In this document: positions 1 through 8,854 of the stretch, piece after piece
How positions within the stretch are numbered: the stretch's first letter is position 1
How the letters are laid out: each line of letters begins with the position of its first letter
Assembly: GCF_002127545.1 (NCBI RefSeq)
Contig: NZ_MUBK01000021.1
Location: 25,194-89,193, forward strand
Reading direction: 5' to 3'
DNA length: 64,000 nucleotides
From: Xenorhabdus beddingii
GTDB lineage: Bacteria > Pseudomonadota > Gammaproteobacteria > Enterobacterales > Enterobacteriaceae
The notes under the pieces: model-generated
Seen by the model: the letters and a program-made list of their open reading frames with translations, nothing else
What the model was told of the DNA's origin: nothing
Databases searched by the model: none
Program-made: the position numbers and the translations under genes

Positions 1-287
1 TCACCGCTGCAGAAGGTACAGAGGTGAAAGCCATCTCAGATGGGCGCGTATTACTGGCAGACTGGCTACAAGGTTATGGCCTGGTTGTCGTCGTTGAACA
101 CGGTAAAGGTGATATGAGCATTTACGGCTACAACCAAAGCACACTTGTCCGTGTCGGGCAACTCGTTCGGGCTGGTCAGCCAATCGCACTGGTCGGCAGT
201 AGCGGCGGGCAAAAACAGCCTTCACTGTACTTTGAGATCCGTCGTCAGGGGCAGGCTGTCAATCCATTACCGTGGTTGGGAAAATAG
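1..287 (+). CDS. envC: EnvC murein hydrolase activator, C-terminal part
   Basis: The gene starts before the window; codons are read from base 3. The visible ~94 residues are the end of a LytM/M23 peptidase fold: a beta strand with LVVVVEHG, then YGYN, then the GQPIALVG(S)SGG segment and the YFEIRR strand that close such domains. In enteric bacteria EnvC is a periplasmic, septal activator of the amidases AmiA and AmiB and is itself catalytically degenerate. The downstream yibQ gene supports this identity, since gpmM-envC-yibQ is the usual enteric order. The stop codon lies inside the first unit of a 15-bp tandem repeat. Confidence 0.93.
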   Translation, partial: TAAEGTEVKAISDGRVLLADWLQGYGLVVVVEHGKGDMSIYGYNQSTLVRVGQLVRAGQPIALVGSSGGQKQPSLYFEIRRQGQAVNPLPWLGK

Positions 288-319
288 AAGTTAGAAAAAT
301 AGAAGTTGGGAAAATAGAA
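275..319. repeat. 15-bp tandem repeat, three copies, spanning the envC stop
   Basis: Three consecutive 15-base units (275-289, 290-304, 305-319). Units 1 and 3 are identical; unit 2 differs at two positions. Unit 1 contains the last envC codons and the TAG stop, so copies 2 and 3 extend the 3' untranslated spacer before yibQ. Confidence 0.9.
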
Positions 320-332
320 AGCACAACATAGG

Positions 333-1328
333 ATGAATATTCTAATGATGAAAAAACAGTATCTACTCATACAGCGAGTCAGTTCGATCATCTTGTTATT
401 TTGGCTACTGTTATTCATCTCATCATTGTTGTTGAGCTTCAACGCCCGCGCTGCACGTTTAGCCATTGTCATTGATGATGTGGGTTACCGTGTTAATGAA
501 GAAAACAAGATATTACAAATGCCCGTTGCGGTTTCTATCGCCATCCTGCCCGATTCTCCGCACGGCAGGAAAATAGCGGAAAAGGCTCATCAGCAGGGAC
601 GGGAAATTTTGATCCACCTGCCGATGGCTCCGTTAGGCAAGCAGCCTTTAGAAAAAAACACCCTGCATCCCGCCATGAGCCGGGAAGAAATTGACCGTAT
701 TATTCAAGAAGCGATACAAAAAGTTCCCCATGCTGTGGGTCTGAATAACCATATGGGCAGCGCAATGACATCCAATCTCAGCGGCATGGAAAAAGTGATG
801 CAGGTACTATCCCATCATCCATCTCATCACCCCCTTTACTTTCTGGATAGTGTCACGATTGGCAATACACAAGTGACTAAAGCCGCGATGGGAACATCGG
901 TTCCCGTGATCCGCCGAAATGTTTTTTTGGATAATGTCCAAACCGAAGCCGAAACGAGACACCAACTCAACCGGGCAATTGCCCTTGCCCGCAAACAAGG
1001 TTTTGCCATCGCCATTGGGCACCCGCATCCAACAACCGTGCGAGCCTTACAACAAGCGCTCGCGGCATTACCCAGTGATATTGAACTGGTAACCCCCGGT
1101 ATGTTACTCAGCCCTGTCTCGACAAATAAAAACCATCTACAGACAGTACGCAAAGGTAGCAAGCCTCGCGAGCCAGAGTCTGTGCCAACAACTCAGTGGG
1201 CTTATGTCAAAAGGGTAGGAAAAGAATTTGCCAACAATGCCGTCTTCCATACCTTAAGTCAGCACATTCAACGGCTCTTGGGTAAAACAAAATCACAGCA
1301 AAAAGAGGCAAAGAAGAATGCTCAGTGA
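333..1328 (+). CDS. yibQ: YibQ, divergent polysaccharide deacetylase family
   Basis: 331 residues if read from 333. The in-frame ATG codons at 345 and 348 sit at better spacing from the AGG at 331-333 and may be the real start. A hydrophobic N-terminal segment (about residues 15-38) ends in an AxA-type cleavage site, indicating export. The mature part begins LAIVIDDVGY, with the IDD and the later LNNHMGS signature of the divergent polysaccharide deacetylase 2 family. The tail after residue ~275 is basic and low in complexity. Its position next to envC is the usual enteric one and suggests an envelope role; the substrate is not known. In-frame product is intact. Confidence 0.9.
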   Translation: MNILMMKKQYLLIQRVSSIILLFWLLLFISSLLLSFNARAARLAIVIDDVGYRVNEENKILQMPVAVSIAILPDSPHGRKIAEKAHQQGREILIHLPMAPLGKQPLEKNTLHPAMSREEIDRIIQEAIQKVPHAVGLNNHMGSAMTSNLSGMEKVMQVLSHHPSHHPLYFLDSVTIGNTQVTKAAMGTSVPVIRRNVFLDNVQTEAETRHQLNRAIALARKQGFAIAIGHPHPTTVRALQQALAALPSDIELVTPGMLLSPVSTNKNHLQTVRKGSKPREPESVPTTQWAYVKRVGKEFANNAVFHTLSQHIQRLLGKTKSQQKEAKKNAQ

Positions 1329-1384
1329 CGGCTTAAACTTAGTATAGAAACTGAGAGTTTGTTGGTCGTTATGGTTAAGCGATG

Positions 1385-1421
1385 ATTCAGGCGTGGCAGG
1401 CGTATATGCCTGAATTGTTTT
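1385..1421 (+). terminator. Rho-independent terminator after yibQ
   Basis: ATTCAGGC (1385-1392) pairs with GCCTGAAT (1408-1415), followed by TGTTTT. It lies between yibQ and the vapBC pair and separates their transcription. Confidence 0.7.
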
Positions 1422-1436
1422 ATGTAGAGGTTCATT

Positions 1437-1700
1437 ATGGAACGAATTGTAAAAATATTCAAAAATGGACGGAATCAGGCCATTAGATTGCCTGTTGCGT
1501 TTGAATTTGATACTGACCAAGTTTACATCCGAAAAAACGAGAATGGTGATGTTATTCTCTCCAAAAACACGCTATCTACTGACAACTGGGATAAATTTTT
1601 CAATATGCTCAGCGCCGTGTCTGTTCCTGATGATTTTTTAGATACAAATGATCGTAATCAGAACGTCACAAAACGCGACCCACTAGAGGGCGTTTTTTAA
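1437..1700 (+). CDS. vapB: VapB-type antitoxin (AbrB/SpoVT fold)
   Basis: 87 residues with a good Shine-Dalgarno (AGAGG) upstream. The N-terminus has the swapped-hairpin AbrB pattern (KIFKNGRNQAIRLP) of VapB DNA-binding antitoxins. The C-terminal half, ending RDPLEGVF, would be the toxin-binding tail. Family members bind and block the cognate VapC and repress their own promoter. The stop and the start of the next gene share one base (1700), a layout that favours translational coupling. The pair sits between yibQ and tdh, which are usually close together in enterics, so it is an insertion in the backbone. Confidence 0.9.
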   Translation: MERIVKIFKNGRNQAIRLPVAFEFDTDQVYIRKNENGDVILSKNTLSTDNWDKFFNMLSAVSVPDDFLDTNDRNQNVTKRDPLEGVF

Positions 1701-2107
1701 TGTATATGCTGGATACAAACACGGTCAGTTACATATTTCACCAACATCCGGCTGTAACCGCTAAATTGAGAACCATACCACCATCAGAAATATGTATCTC
1801 CAGCATTACTGAAGCGGAGCTGCGTTATGGTGTTGCAAAACGCCAAAACAGAGCACTGGGGAATATCGTAAACACACTCATTGATTCAATTACTGTTTAC
1901 GATTGGGACCAAAATGCGGCAAAAACCTATGGAATGTTACGTGCCAGTATGGAAAAATCTGGCAGAATTATGGGAACAATGAACCAACTGATTGCAGCTC
2001 ATGCCCTGAGTAGAGAGGTAACAATTGTTACCAATGATTTAGCATTCAGAATGGTTATTCTATCAAAAATTGAGCTACAAAAAGCGCAAGGATGGAATGC
2101 GTATTAA
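1700..2107 (+). CDS. vapC: VapC-type PIN-domain toxin with a substituted active-site residue
   Basis: 135 residues; an alternative start is M3. VapC toxins are PIN-domain RNases cleaving tRNA or rRNA. Here the first acid is D5 (LDTNT) and the second E40 (TEAEL), followed by the usual helices. In the third motif, normally a G-P-x-D-x-x-I-A-A-H type sequence, the residue at the aspartate position is asparagine 95 (TMNQLIAAHA). D113 (TND) is present. By family knowledge loss of this Asp should impair metal binding, so the toxin may be inactive or weak; this is inference. The C-terminus is also atypical (LSKIELQKAQGW). Confidence 0.88.
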   Translation: MYMLDTNTVSYIFHQHPAVTAKLRTIPPSEICISSITEAELRYGVAKRQNRALGNIVNTLIDSITVYDWDQNAAKTYGMLRASMEKSGRIMGTMNQLIAAHALSREVTIVTNDLAFRMVILSKIELQKAQGWNAY

Positions 2108-2285
2108 TCCAGAAAATTAATGTCACTTATTGTCCTTTTTAAAGGATTTGCTTGGTATGTCACTTTTTATATGGGTGTGTTATATTGATTTTCTAATTAA
2201 AAATATGATTAAAATGTGTATCTCAAATAGTAGAGAGTTAATATTAAAATTTGAATAAAAAGTTAACCATTGATTGAGGTTATAT

Positions 2286-3056
2286 ATGAAATTCGATAGT
2301 AATAACCATGAAAATGCCATACAGGAAGCGCAAAGAATTTTAAAAGAAGCTCAAATTGATTTTGCTTTAAGATTGGAAAAAGCAGTTAATGGAGTAAGTG
2401 AGGTTGCAGAGGGGACAGTACACACGATAGGAAAAGGTGTGCAAAGGCTTTTTTGGCGAACTTCATATTTTTTTGATGGTTATGAAGATGTAAATCAGCG
2501 AATAAATAGAGAAGATATACGGATTATTCGTGCAGTAGGCGCGGTATTTTCAGGAGGAGTGTTTGATAATAATGCTATAAAAAAAATTTCTAAAATTTAC
2601 ATAGAAAAATTATTGGAACCTTATGCGAGCAATGAACCATTTTTAAATAGACTTCATGAAAAATTAGTTAGTTCATCTAGCAAAATGACGTATTTTGCAT
2701 CCAAACTTATAACATCAAAATTGACGAAGAATGCTATCATTTCGGCTATAACTGAATCTATTTATGTAGCAGTAATTAACAAGGCATTTATTAGAGAAGG
2801 TTTTAGAAAGTTGGGAATGTCAATGACTCTTGCGTTTCAATTCTATGGTTATGTTGATAAAGCTTCTGTTTCTGCCAGTAAATTAAAGAGAGAATGTCCT
2901 GCTTTATATTGGTCTTTGTATGCTGATAATTTGGAAATGTTGTATTTTATTTTCGAACCTCTATTTAAAAAAGGTGTCTCTGTCATTCAGAAAGGAAAGA
3001 CGAGTAGTGTAGATGACGTTTATGAATCTATAATAGAAATCATTGGTTATAATTGA
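2286..3056 (+). CDS. Unknown 256-residue protein, candidate toxin/effector of a two-gene module
   Basis: I do not recognise the family. I chose the ATG at 2286 because a GAGG lies about 6 bases upstream; a TTG at 2274 would add four residues. The protein is mostly helical, begins with an amphipathic segment, and has no signal peptide. Residues ~80-95 (IIRAVGAVFSGGVF) and the middle are moderately hydrophobic but not clear membrane spans. The DNA is much more AT-rich than the flanking yibQ and tdh genes, as expected for acquired DNA. A small two-helix membrane protein follows after 28 bases. That layout resembles effector/immunity or toxin/antidote pairs, but nothing in the sequence proves it. 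Confidence 0.6.
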   Translation: MKFDSNNHENAIQEAQRILKEAQIDFALRLEKAVNGVSEVAEGTVHTIGKGVQRLFWRTSYFFDGYEDVNQRINREDIRIIRAVGAVFSGGVFDNNAIKKISKIYIEKLLEPYASNEPFLNRLHEKLVSSSSKMTYFASKLITSKLTKNAIISAITESIYVAVINKAFIREGFRKLGMSMTLAFQFYGYVDKASVSASKLKRECPALYWSLYADNLEMLYFIFEPLFKKGVSVIQKGKTSSVDDVYESIIEIIGYN

Positions 3057-3084
3057 TTTATTATATATAGCATGGGGTTAAAAT

Positions 3085-3297
3085 ATGTTTAGTAAAGGAT
3101 GGTTAAAAAGAACAATTATGTCCTTACTTAGGGATTTTTATTCTTACATAATATGGTCTTTTATTCCACTGTTATGTATTTTGGGTTGGACTCTTTTTGT
3201 TTTCTTTGTTTTCCCAAACTATTTGGGATTGTTAACGGTGCTAGGTATCATTGTTGTTTTTTTCTTTACTGCTTACTTTGCTTTTAAATCCCACTAA
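3085..3297 (+). CDS. Small protein with two predicted membrane helices
   Basis: 70 residues with a GGGG-type ribosome-binding site. After a short basic N-terminus, residues ~20-42 and ~46-66 are strongly hydrophobic and separated by a short PNYLG turn, so an inner-membrane hairpin is predicted. It follows the unknown gene at 2286-3056 by 28 bases on the same strand and probably shares its transcript. A strong hairpin pair begins 14 bases after its stop. It could be an immunity protein for its neighbour, but no homology supports this. The protein at 52282-52608 next to a candidate Hcp-linked effector also has two membrane helices. Confidence 0.6.
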   Translation: MFSKGWLKRTIMSLLRDFYSYIIWSFIPLLCILGWTLFVFFVFPNYLGLLTVLGIIVVFFFTAYFAFKSH

Positions 3298-3311
3298 GCA
3301 TATTTTATATG

Positions 3312-3388
3312 CTCAGATTATTGACAAAGTGCTGTTTTTTTATCCGGCGCTTTGTCAGTAATCTGAGGCCGCTGAACGCGGCCTTTTT
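3312..3388. terminator. Double hairpin, bidirectional terminator
   Basis: A long imperfect hairpin (3312-3332 with 3347-3366) is followed by a GC-rich one (AGGCCGC 3366-3372 with GCGGCCT 3378-3384) ending in TTTTT. It sits between the converging genes at 3297 and 3396 and can end both. Confidence 0.75.
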
Positions 3389-3395
3389 CACGTTT

Positions 3396-4421
3396 TTAAT
3401 CCCAATTCAGGATAACTTTGCCGGATTGCCCTGAACGCATGATATCAAAGCCTTTCTGGTAATCGTCAATCGCGAACTGATGGGTGATAATCGGGGTCAG
3501 ATCTAAACCAGATTGGATCAACGCGGCCATTTTGTACCATGTTTCGAACATTTCACGTCCGTAGATCCCTTTGATGAACAAGCCCTTAAAAATGACCTGA
3601 TTCCAGTCTATCGCCATATCTGAAGGCGGTATCCCCAGCAAGGCAATGCGGCCACCGTGATTCATGGTATTGAGCAAAGTGCGGAACGCGGGGGGTGCCC
3701 CGGACATTTCTAAACCGACATCAAAACCTTCTGTCATTCCCAATTCAGCCATAACATCGGTCAGGCTTTCTTTGCTGACATTGACGGCACGGGTCACGCC
3801 CATTTTACGGGCCAGCTCAAGGCGGTATTCGTTCACATCGGTAATCACGACATGGCGGGCACCGACATGCTTACACACTGCGGCGGCCATAATCCCGATC
3901 GGCCCCGCACCCGATACCAGTACATCTTCCCCCACCAAATCAAAGGACAGCGCGGTATGCACCGCATTGCCGAATGGGTCAAAAACAGCAGCCAGTTCAT
4001 CCGGAATATTGTCCGGAATTTTAAAGGCATTAAATGCCGGGATCACCAGATATTCAGCGAATGCTCCCGCACGATTCACACCGACGCCAGTGGTATTACG
4101 GCATAAGTGGGTACGTCCGCCACGGCAGTTACGGCAGTGACCACAGGTGATATGCCCTTCACCAGACACGCGATCGCCAATTTGGAACCCTTTGACTTCC
4201 TGACCGATGGCAACAACTTCACCGACATATTCATGCCCTACCACCATCGGAACCGGGATCGTTTTTTGCGACCAATCATCCCAGTTATAGATGTGAACGT
4301 CCGTACCACAAATGGCCGTTTTACGGATTTTAATCATCACATCATTGTGCCCAAGTTCCGGAGCAGGCACATCCGTCATCCAAATCCCGGGTTCTGGCTT
4401 TAATTTTGATAATGCTTTCAT
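3396..4421 (-). CDS. tdh: L-threonine 3-dehydrogenase
   Basis: 341 residues, the normal length. Zinc-dependent medium-chain dehydrogenase that oxidises threonine to 2-amino-3-ketobutyrate with NAD+. Visible motifs are the catalytic zinc site ([12 protein letters not shown], then [10 protein letters not shown]), the structural zinc cysteine cluster ([19 protein letters not shown]) and the Rossmann glycine motif (VSGAGPIG). It lies 9 bases after kbl in the same direction, so both steps of threonine to glycine conversion are co-transcribed. Confidence 0.98.
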   Translation of the reverse strand: MKALSKLKPEPGIWMTDVPAPELGHNDVMIKIRKTAICGTDVHIYNWDDWSQKTIPVPMVVGHEYVGEVVAIGQEVKGFQIGDRVSGEGHITCGHCRNCRGGRTHLCRNTTGVGVNRAGAFAEYLVIPAFNAFKIPDNIPDELAAVFDPFGNAVHTALSFDLVGEDVLVSGAGPIGIMAAAVCKHVGARHVVITDVNEYRLELARKMGVTRAVNVSKESLTDVMAELGMTEGFDVGLEMSGAPPAFRTLLNTMNHGGRIALLGIPPSDMAIDWNQVIFKGLFIKGIYGREMFETWYKMAALIQSGLDLTPIITHQFAIDDYQKGFDIMRSGQSGKVILNWD

Positions 4422-4430
4422 AGTGATACC

Positions 4431-5627
4431 TTAGGCAATGACGTTCAATTGCTTGCCAATACGTGTAAATGCCGCCACCACATGTTCAATCTGTTCTTCT
4501 GTGTGGGCTGCTGAGATCTGGGTTCGAATACGTGCCTGACCTTTAGGAACAACCGGATAGAAGAATCCAATCACATAGATGCCTTCTTTCAATAATTCAG
4601 CCGCGAATTCTTGTGCCAGTTTCGCATCGCCCAACATGACGGGGATAATCGCATGATCTGCCCCCGCTAACGTAAAACCTGCGGCAGTCATTTTTTCACG
4701 GAACAGGTTCGCATTTTTCCAGAGACGCTCACGCAGGGAGTCGCCATTTTTCAACATATCCAGCACTTTGATAGATGCCGCGACAATGGCGGGAGCCAGT
4801 GAGTTGGAGAACAGATAGGGGCGTGAACGCTGGCGCAACCACTCAACAACTTCTTTACGCGCGGCGGTATAACCCCCAGACGCGCCGCCCAAAGCCTTAC
4901 CCAGCGTACCGGTGATAATATCGACACGCCCCATGACATCACAATATTCATGGGTGCCACGACCTTGCTGACCAACAAAGCCGACCGCATGTGAATCATC
5001 CACCATGACCAGCGCGCCAAATTCATCAGCCAAATCACAGATGGATTTCAGGTCAGCAATCACACCGTCCATTGAAAATACCCCATCGGTTGCGATCAGG
5101 ATATTTTGCGCACCTTCTGCTTGTGCCTTCTCCAACTGCGCTCTTAATTCCTGCATGTCATTATTGGCATAACGGTAACGTTTCGCTTTGCATAAACGGA
5201 TGCCATCAATGATAGAAGCGTGGTTCAAGGCATCAGAAATAATGGCATCTTCCGGCCCGAACAGCGTTTCAAACAAGCCGCCGTTGGCATCAAAACACGA
5301 AGAGTACAGAATGGCATCTTCCAAGCCTAAAAATTCAGCTATCTTATTTTCTAATTCCTTATGGGAGTCTTGCGTACCACAAATAAAACGGACAGAAGCC
5401 ATACCAAAACCGTGGCTATCCATTCCTGCTTTTGCAGCCGTGATAAGATCTGGGTGATTAGCCAAACCTAAGTAGTTATTGGCACAAAAATTAATGACTT
5501 GGTCACCCTCAGCAACGGCAATATTGGCGTTCTGGGCAGACGTGATGATACGCTCACTTTTGAATAAACCTTCGGCACGGGCTTGTTCCAGTTGTTCATT
5601 CATTTTCTGGTAAAACGACGCTGACAT
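4431..5627 (-). CDS. kbl: Glycine C-acetyltransferase (2-amino-3-ketobutyrate CoA ligase)
   Basis: 398 residues. PLP-dependent enzyme of the alpha-oxoamine synthase family that cleaves 2-amino-3-ketobutyrate with CoA to glycine and acetyl-CoA. Visible landmarks are [10 protein letters not shown], the VDDSHAVGF aspartate/histidine motif and the lysine-bearing [16 protein letters not shown] segment. The start follows a clear AGGAGAG Shine-Dalgarno. It is the first gene of the kbl-tdh operon and is divergent from hldD. Confidence 0.98.
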   Translation of the reverse strand: MSASFYQKMNEQLEQARAEGLFKSERIITSAQNANIAVAEGDQVINFCANNYLGLANHPDLITAAKAGMDSHGFGMASVRFICGTQDSHKELENKIAEFLGLEDAILYSSCFDANGGLFETLFGPEDAIISDALNHASIIDGIRLCKAKRYRYANNDMQELRAQLEKAQAEGAQNILIATDGVFSMDGVIADLKSICDLADEFGALVMVDDSHAVGFVGQQGRGTHEYCDVMGRVDIITGTLGKALGGASGGYTAARKEVVEWLRQRSRPYLFSNSLAPAIVAASIKVLDMLKNGDSLRERLWKNANLFREKMTAAGFTLAGADHAIIPVMLGDAKLAQEFAAELLKEGIYVIGFFYPVVPKGQARIRTQISAAHTEEQIEHVVAAFTRIGKQLNVIA

Positions 5628-5783
5628 TTTTCTCTCCTGAGTACCTAAGTAAGTGGAAGGCAGGGTGCATTTTACTGATAGATTTTGTCACTGACGACAG
5701 AACAAGAAAGATAATATCAACTTTGGAAAGCCGATCACGGCCCGGAGCCTGCTATGTGGCAATATTTCAGGATATTCCCCTGT

Positions 5784-5810
5784 TTAACCTACTGTCGTCA
5801 GTAGGGTTAA
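5784..5810. promoter_or_regulatory. Inverted repeat in the kbl/hldD divergent promoter region
   Basis: TTAACCTACTG and CAGTAGGGTTAA flank a four-base loop within the 249-base divergent intergenic space. A TATTAT hexamer just downstream may be a -10 element for hldD. The function (operator or hairpin) is not determinable from sequence. Confidence 0.35.
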
Positions 5811-5876
5811 GTGCTATTATACGCTCCAAAGATATACCCGGATGGGTGTAAAGCTGACTATTTAGAGGTGAACCAA

Positions 5877-6815
5877 ATGATTATTGTCACTGGTGGCGCA
5901 GGGTTTATTGGCAGCAATATTGTCAAGGCACTGAATGACGAAGGCTATAAGGATATTCTCGTTGTTGATAACCTGAAAGACGGCACAAAATTCGTCAATT
6001 TAGTTGATTTGGATATCACCGATTATATCGATAAGGAAGACTTCATCGCCAGTATCGTTGCCGGTGATGATTTAGGTGACATTGATGCCATTTTCCATGA
6101 AGGTGCGTGCTCATCCACAACGGAATGGGATGGCAAGTATATGATGGACAATAATTATCAGTATTCCAAAGATATACTGCATTATTGCCTTGAGCGCCAA
6201 ATCCCGTTCCTGTATGCCTCTTCTGCCGCAACTTACGGTGGCCGCAGTGATCATTTCATTGAAGAACGCCAATACGAAAAGCCGCTCAATGTCTATGGTT
6301 ACTCCAAATTCCTTTTTGACCAATATGTTCGCGATATTTTGCCCCATGCCGATTCCCAAATTTGTGGATTCCGTTATTTCAACGTGTACGGACCGCGCGA
6401 AGGGCATAAAGGCAGCATGGCCAGTGTCGCTTATCATTTAAACGATCAGGTTAACCAAGGACAAAATCCGAAGTTATTTGCTGGCAGTGAGCATCTCCAG
6501 CGCGATTTTATCTATGTCGGCGATGTGGCCGCAGTCAATTTATGGTTCTGGAAAAACAACGTATCCGGTATTTTTAACTGTGGAACCGGCCGTGCTGAAT
6601 CTTTCCAAGCGGTTGCAGATGCCGTGATTGAATTCCATAAAGAAAAATCTCCGGTTGTGGAATATATTGATTTCCCGGAAAAATTAAAAGGTCGCTATCA
6701 GAGTTTTACTCAAGCTGACCTGGCAAAGCTGCGCGCGGCAGGTTATGACTCATCTTTCAAAACCGTTGCTGAAGGTGTCACTGAATATATGCAATGGCTC
6801 AATCAGGATAATTAA
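5877..6815 (+). CDS. hldD: ADP-L-glycero-D-manno-heptose 6-epimerase
   Basis: 312 residues from the ATG at 5877, which follows an AGAGG site and gives the conserved N-terminus [14 protein letters not shown]. An upstream in-frame ATG at 5811 would add 22 residues not seen in the family. Short-chain dehydrogenase/epimerase that makes ADP-L,D-heptose for the inner core. The Rossmann glycine motif and the YxxxK pair ([11 protein letters not shown]) are visible. It leads the hldD-waaF-waaC operon (9 bases to waaF). Confidence 0.98.
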   Translation: MIIVTGGAGFIGSNIVKALNDEGYKDILVVDNLKDGTKFVNLVDLDITDYIDKEDFIASIVAGDDLGDIDAIFHEGACSSTTEWDGKYMMDNNYQYSKDILHYCLERQIPFLYASSAATYGGRSDHFIEERQYEKPLNVYGYSKFLFDQYVRDILPHADSQICGFRYFNVYGPREGHKGSMASVAYHLNDQVNQGQNPKLFAGSEHLQRDFIYVGDVAAVNLWFWKNNVSGIFNCGTGRAESFQAVADAVIEFHKEKSPVVEYIDFPEKLKGRYQSFTQADLAKLRAAGYDSSFKTVAEGVTEYMQWLNQDN

Positions 6816-6824
6816 TCGACTGTT

Positions 6825-7877
6825 ATGAAGATACTGGTGATCGGCCCATCATGGGTGGGTGACATGATGATGTCACAAAGCCTCTATCGTACTTTAAAGG
6901 CTTTGTACCCCAATGCAGAAATTGATGTGATGGCACCGGCATGGTGCCGCCCGTTATTGGCAAAAATGCCGGAAGTGAACCAGGCATTGGCGATGCCGCT
7001 GGGTCATGGTGTCCTTGCCTTAGGTGATCGCCGTCGTCTTGGGCGAGTATTGCGCGAGAATAAATACGATCGTGCCTACGTGTTGCCCAACTCATTCAAA
7101 TCTGCACTCGTGCCTTTCTTCGCCAATATCCCTCTGCGTACAGGCTGGCGCGGTGAAATGCGCTATGGTCTTCTGAATGATATCCGCCCCCTGAATAAAA
7201 GCGCTTTTCCACTGATGGTTCAACGCTATGTCGCTCTCGCGTATGAAAGAAAAAATGTGCGCAGTGCCGATGACCTGCCACAACCGCTCTTGTGGCCGCA
7301 ATTAACCGTCAATGATGAAGATATTGCAGAATCAACCTCAGCTTTTAATATCGCCGATCACCGTCCTATTATTGGCTTCTGCCCCGGAGCTGAATTCGGC
7401 CCGGCCAAGCGCTGGCCGCATTATCACTACGCCGCCCTTGCCGAACAATTAATTACCCAAAAAGGCTATCAAATCTTGCTCTTTGGTTCCGCCAAAGATC
7501 ATGACGCCGGTGAAGAGATCCGTGCACTTTTAAGTGATGATGCCCGCGAAAATTGCCTCAATCTGGCGGGGAAAACGTCACTTGAGCAGGCAGTCAACAT
7601 CATCGCGGCCTGTGATGCCATCGTCACGAACGATTCGGGTCTGATGCATGTTGCCGCCGCCTTAAATCGTCCGTTGGTCGCACTATATGGCCCAAGCAGC
7701 CCGGACTTCACTCCTCCGCTATCAAACAAGGCCGAAGTCATTCGCCTGATAACGGGTTACCATAAAATCAGAAAAGGTGACAGCCATGAAGGTTATCACC
7801 AAAGTTTGATTGATATTCAACCTGAGAGGGTTTTAGCGTCATTAGAGAAACGGCTACAGGCGGAGAGTCAGCATTAA
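6825..7877 (+). CDS. waaF: LPS heptosyltransferase II
   Basis: 350 residues, GT9 family. It adds the second heptose to the inner core at the cytoplasmic face of the inner membrane. It has the N-terminal VIGPSWVGDMMMSQSL motif, the FCPGAEFGPAKRWP sugar-nucleotide segment, and the C-terminal TNDSGLMHVAAAL and VALYGPSSPDFTPP signatures. Its stop overlaps the waaC start by one base. Confidence 0.97.
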   Translation: MKILVIGPSWVGDMMMSQSLYRTLKALYPNAEIDVMAPAWCRPLLAKMPEVNQALAMPLGHGVLALGDRRRLGRVLRENKYDRAYVLPNSFKSALVPFFANIPLRTGWRGEMRYGLLNDIRPLNKSAFPLMVQRYVALAYERKNVRSADDLPQPLLWPQLTVNDEDIAESTSAFNIADHRPIIGFCPGAEFGPAKRWPHYHYAALAEQLITQKGYQILLFGSAKDHDAGEEIRALLSDDARENCLNLAGKTSLEQAVNIIAACDAIVTNDSGLMHVAAALNRPLVALYGPSSPDFTPPLSNKAEVIRLITGYHKIRKGDSHEGYHQSLIDIQPERVLASLEKRLQAESQH

Positions 7878-8854
7878 TGCGTGTTTTACTGGTAAAAACG
7901 TCTTCAATGGGTGATGTGTTACATACCCTGCCAGCATTAACCGATGCTAAAAAGCATTTTCCTGACATTCAGTTTGATTGGGTGGTGGAAGAAGGATTTG
8001 CTCAAATCCCAACCTGGCACAGTGCGGTCGAAAATGTTATTCCCGTCGCGATTCGTCGCTGGCGGAAAAATTGGTTCAGAAAAGATATTCGTGCAGAACG
8101 GGCGCTATTCCGGCAACAACTGCAACAGCACCACTATGACGCCATTATTGATGCCCAAGGGTTGTTAAAAAGCGCTTTTTTAGTGACGCGACTGGCGCAC
8201 GGCCCAAAACATGGCTATGACAAAAAAAGCATCCGTGAACCTATAGCCCGTTTTTTCTACGATCATTGCCATACCATCAGCAAGCAGCAACATGCGGTGG
8301 AGCGCATCCGAGCTTTGTTTGCTGATAGTTTGGGCTATCAAAAACCCTCAGAGCAAGGTGATTACGCCATTGCGCGTCATTTTCTAAGCCAGCCCGCCGG
8401 AAATCAGAGTCACTATCTGGTGTTCCTCCATGCGACGACCCGTGATGAAAAACATTGGCCTGAAAATCATTGGCGACAACTGATCGCAGATATTCAGGCA
8501 ACGGGCATGCGCATTAAACTGCCTTGGGGTGCAGAGCATGAATATCAGCGGGCATTAAGGTTGGCAGAAGGATTTTCTCATGTTGATGTATTGCCGAAAC
8601 TGACGCTCGCTGAAGTCGCACAAGTCCTTGCGGACGCAAAAGCGGTGGTTTCGGTTGATACCGGATTGAGTCACCTTACAGCGGCACTTGATCGGCCCAA
8701 TATCACACTGTTTGGCCCGACCGATCCGGGTTTGATTGGTGGATATGGCAAAGAGCAACATTCCCTGAAATCGGTGGATAATACGATGCTGAGGATTATG
8801 CCTTCAGAGGTCATGTTGCTCTTGCAGAAAATACTAAAACAGCACTTTTCCTAA
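7877..8854 (+). CDS. waaC: LPS heptosyltransferase I
   Basis: 325 residues, GT9 family. It transfers the first heptose to Kdo. Typical features are VKTSSMGDVLHTLPALTDA at the N-terminus, HATTRDEKHWP in the middle, and VDTGLSHLTAALDRP with TLFGPTDPGL near the end. It is the last gene of the hldD operon; its 3' end overlaps the convergent mig-14-like gene by 21 bases. Confidence 0.97.
   Translation: MRVLLVKTSSMGDVLHTLPALTDAKKHFPDIQFDWVVEEGFAQIPTWHSAVENVIPVAIRRWRKNWFRKDIRAERALFRQQLQQHHYDAIIDAQGLLKSAFLVTRLAHGPKHGYDKKSIREPIARFFYDHCHTISKQQHAVERIRALFADSLGYQKPSEQGDYAIARHFLSQPAGNQSHYLVFLHATTRDEKHWPENHWRQLIADIQATGMRIKLPWGAEHEYQRALRLAEGFSHVDVLPKLTLAEVAQVLADAKAVVSVDTGLSHLTAALDRPNITLFGPTDPGLIGGYGKEQHSLKSVDNTMLRIMPSEVMLLLQKILKQHFS

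Noticed and set aside
3664..4140. 158-residue open frame opposite tdh
   Set aside because: Antisense shadow of a strongly conserved gene; serine/threonine-rich low-complexity translation and no ribosome-binding site.
5811..5876. Longer hldD start adding 22 residues
   Set aside because: The added residues are not conserved, overlap the promoter region, and the ATG at 5877 has the proper ribosome-binding site and Rossmann start.
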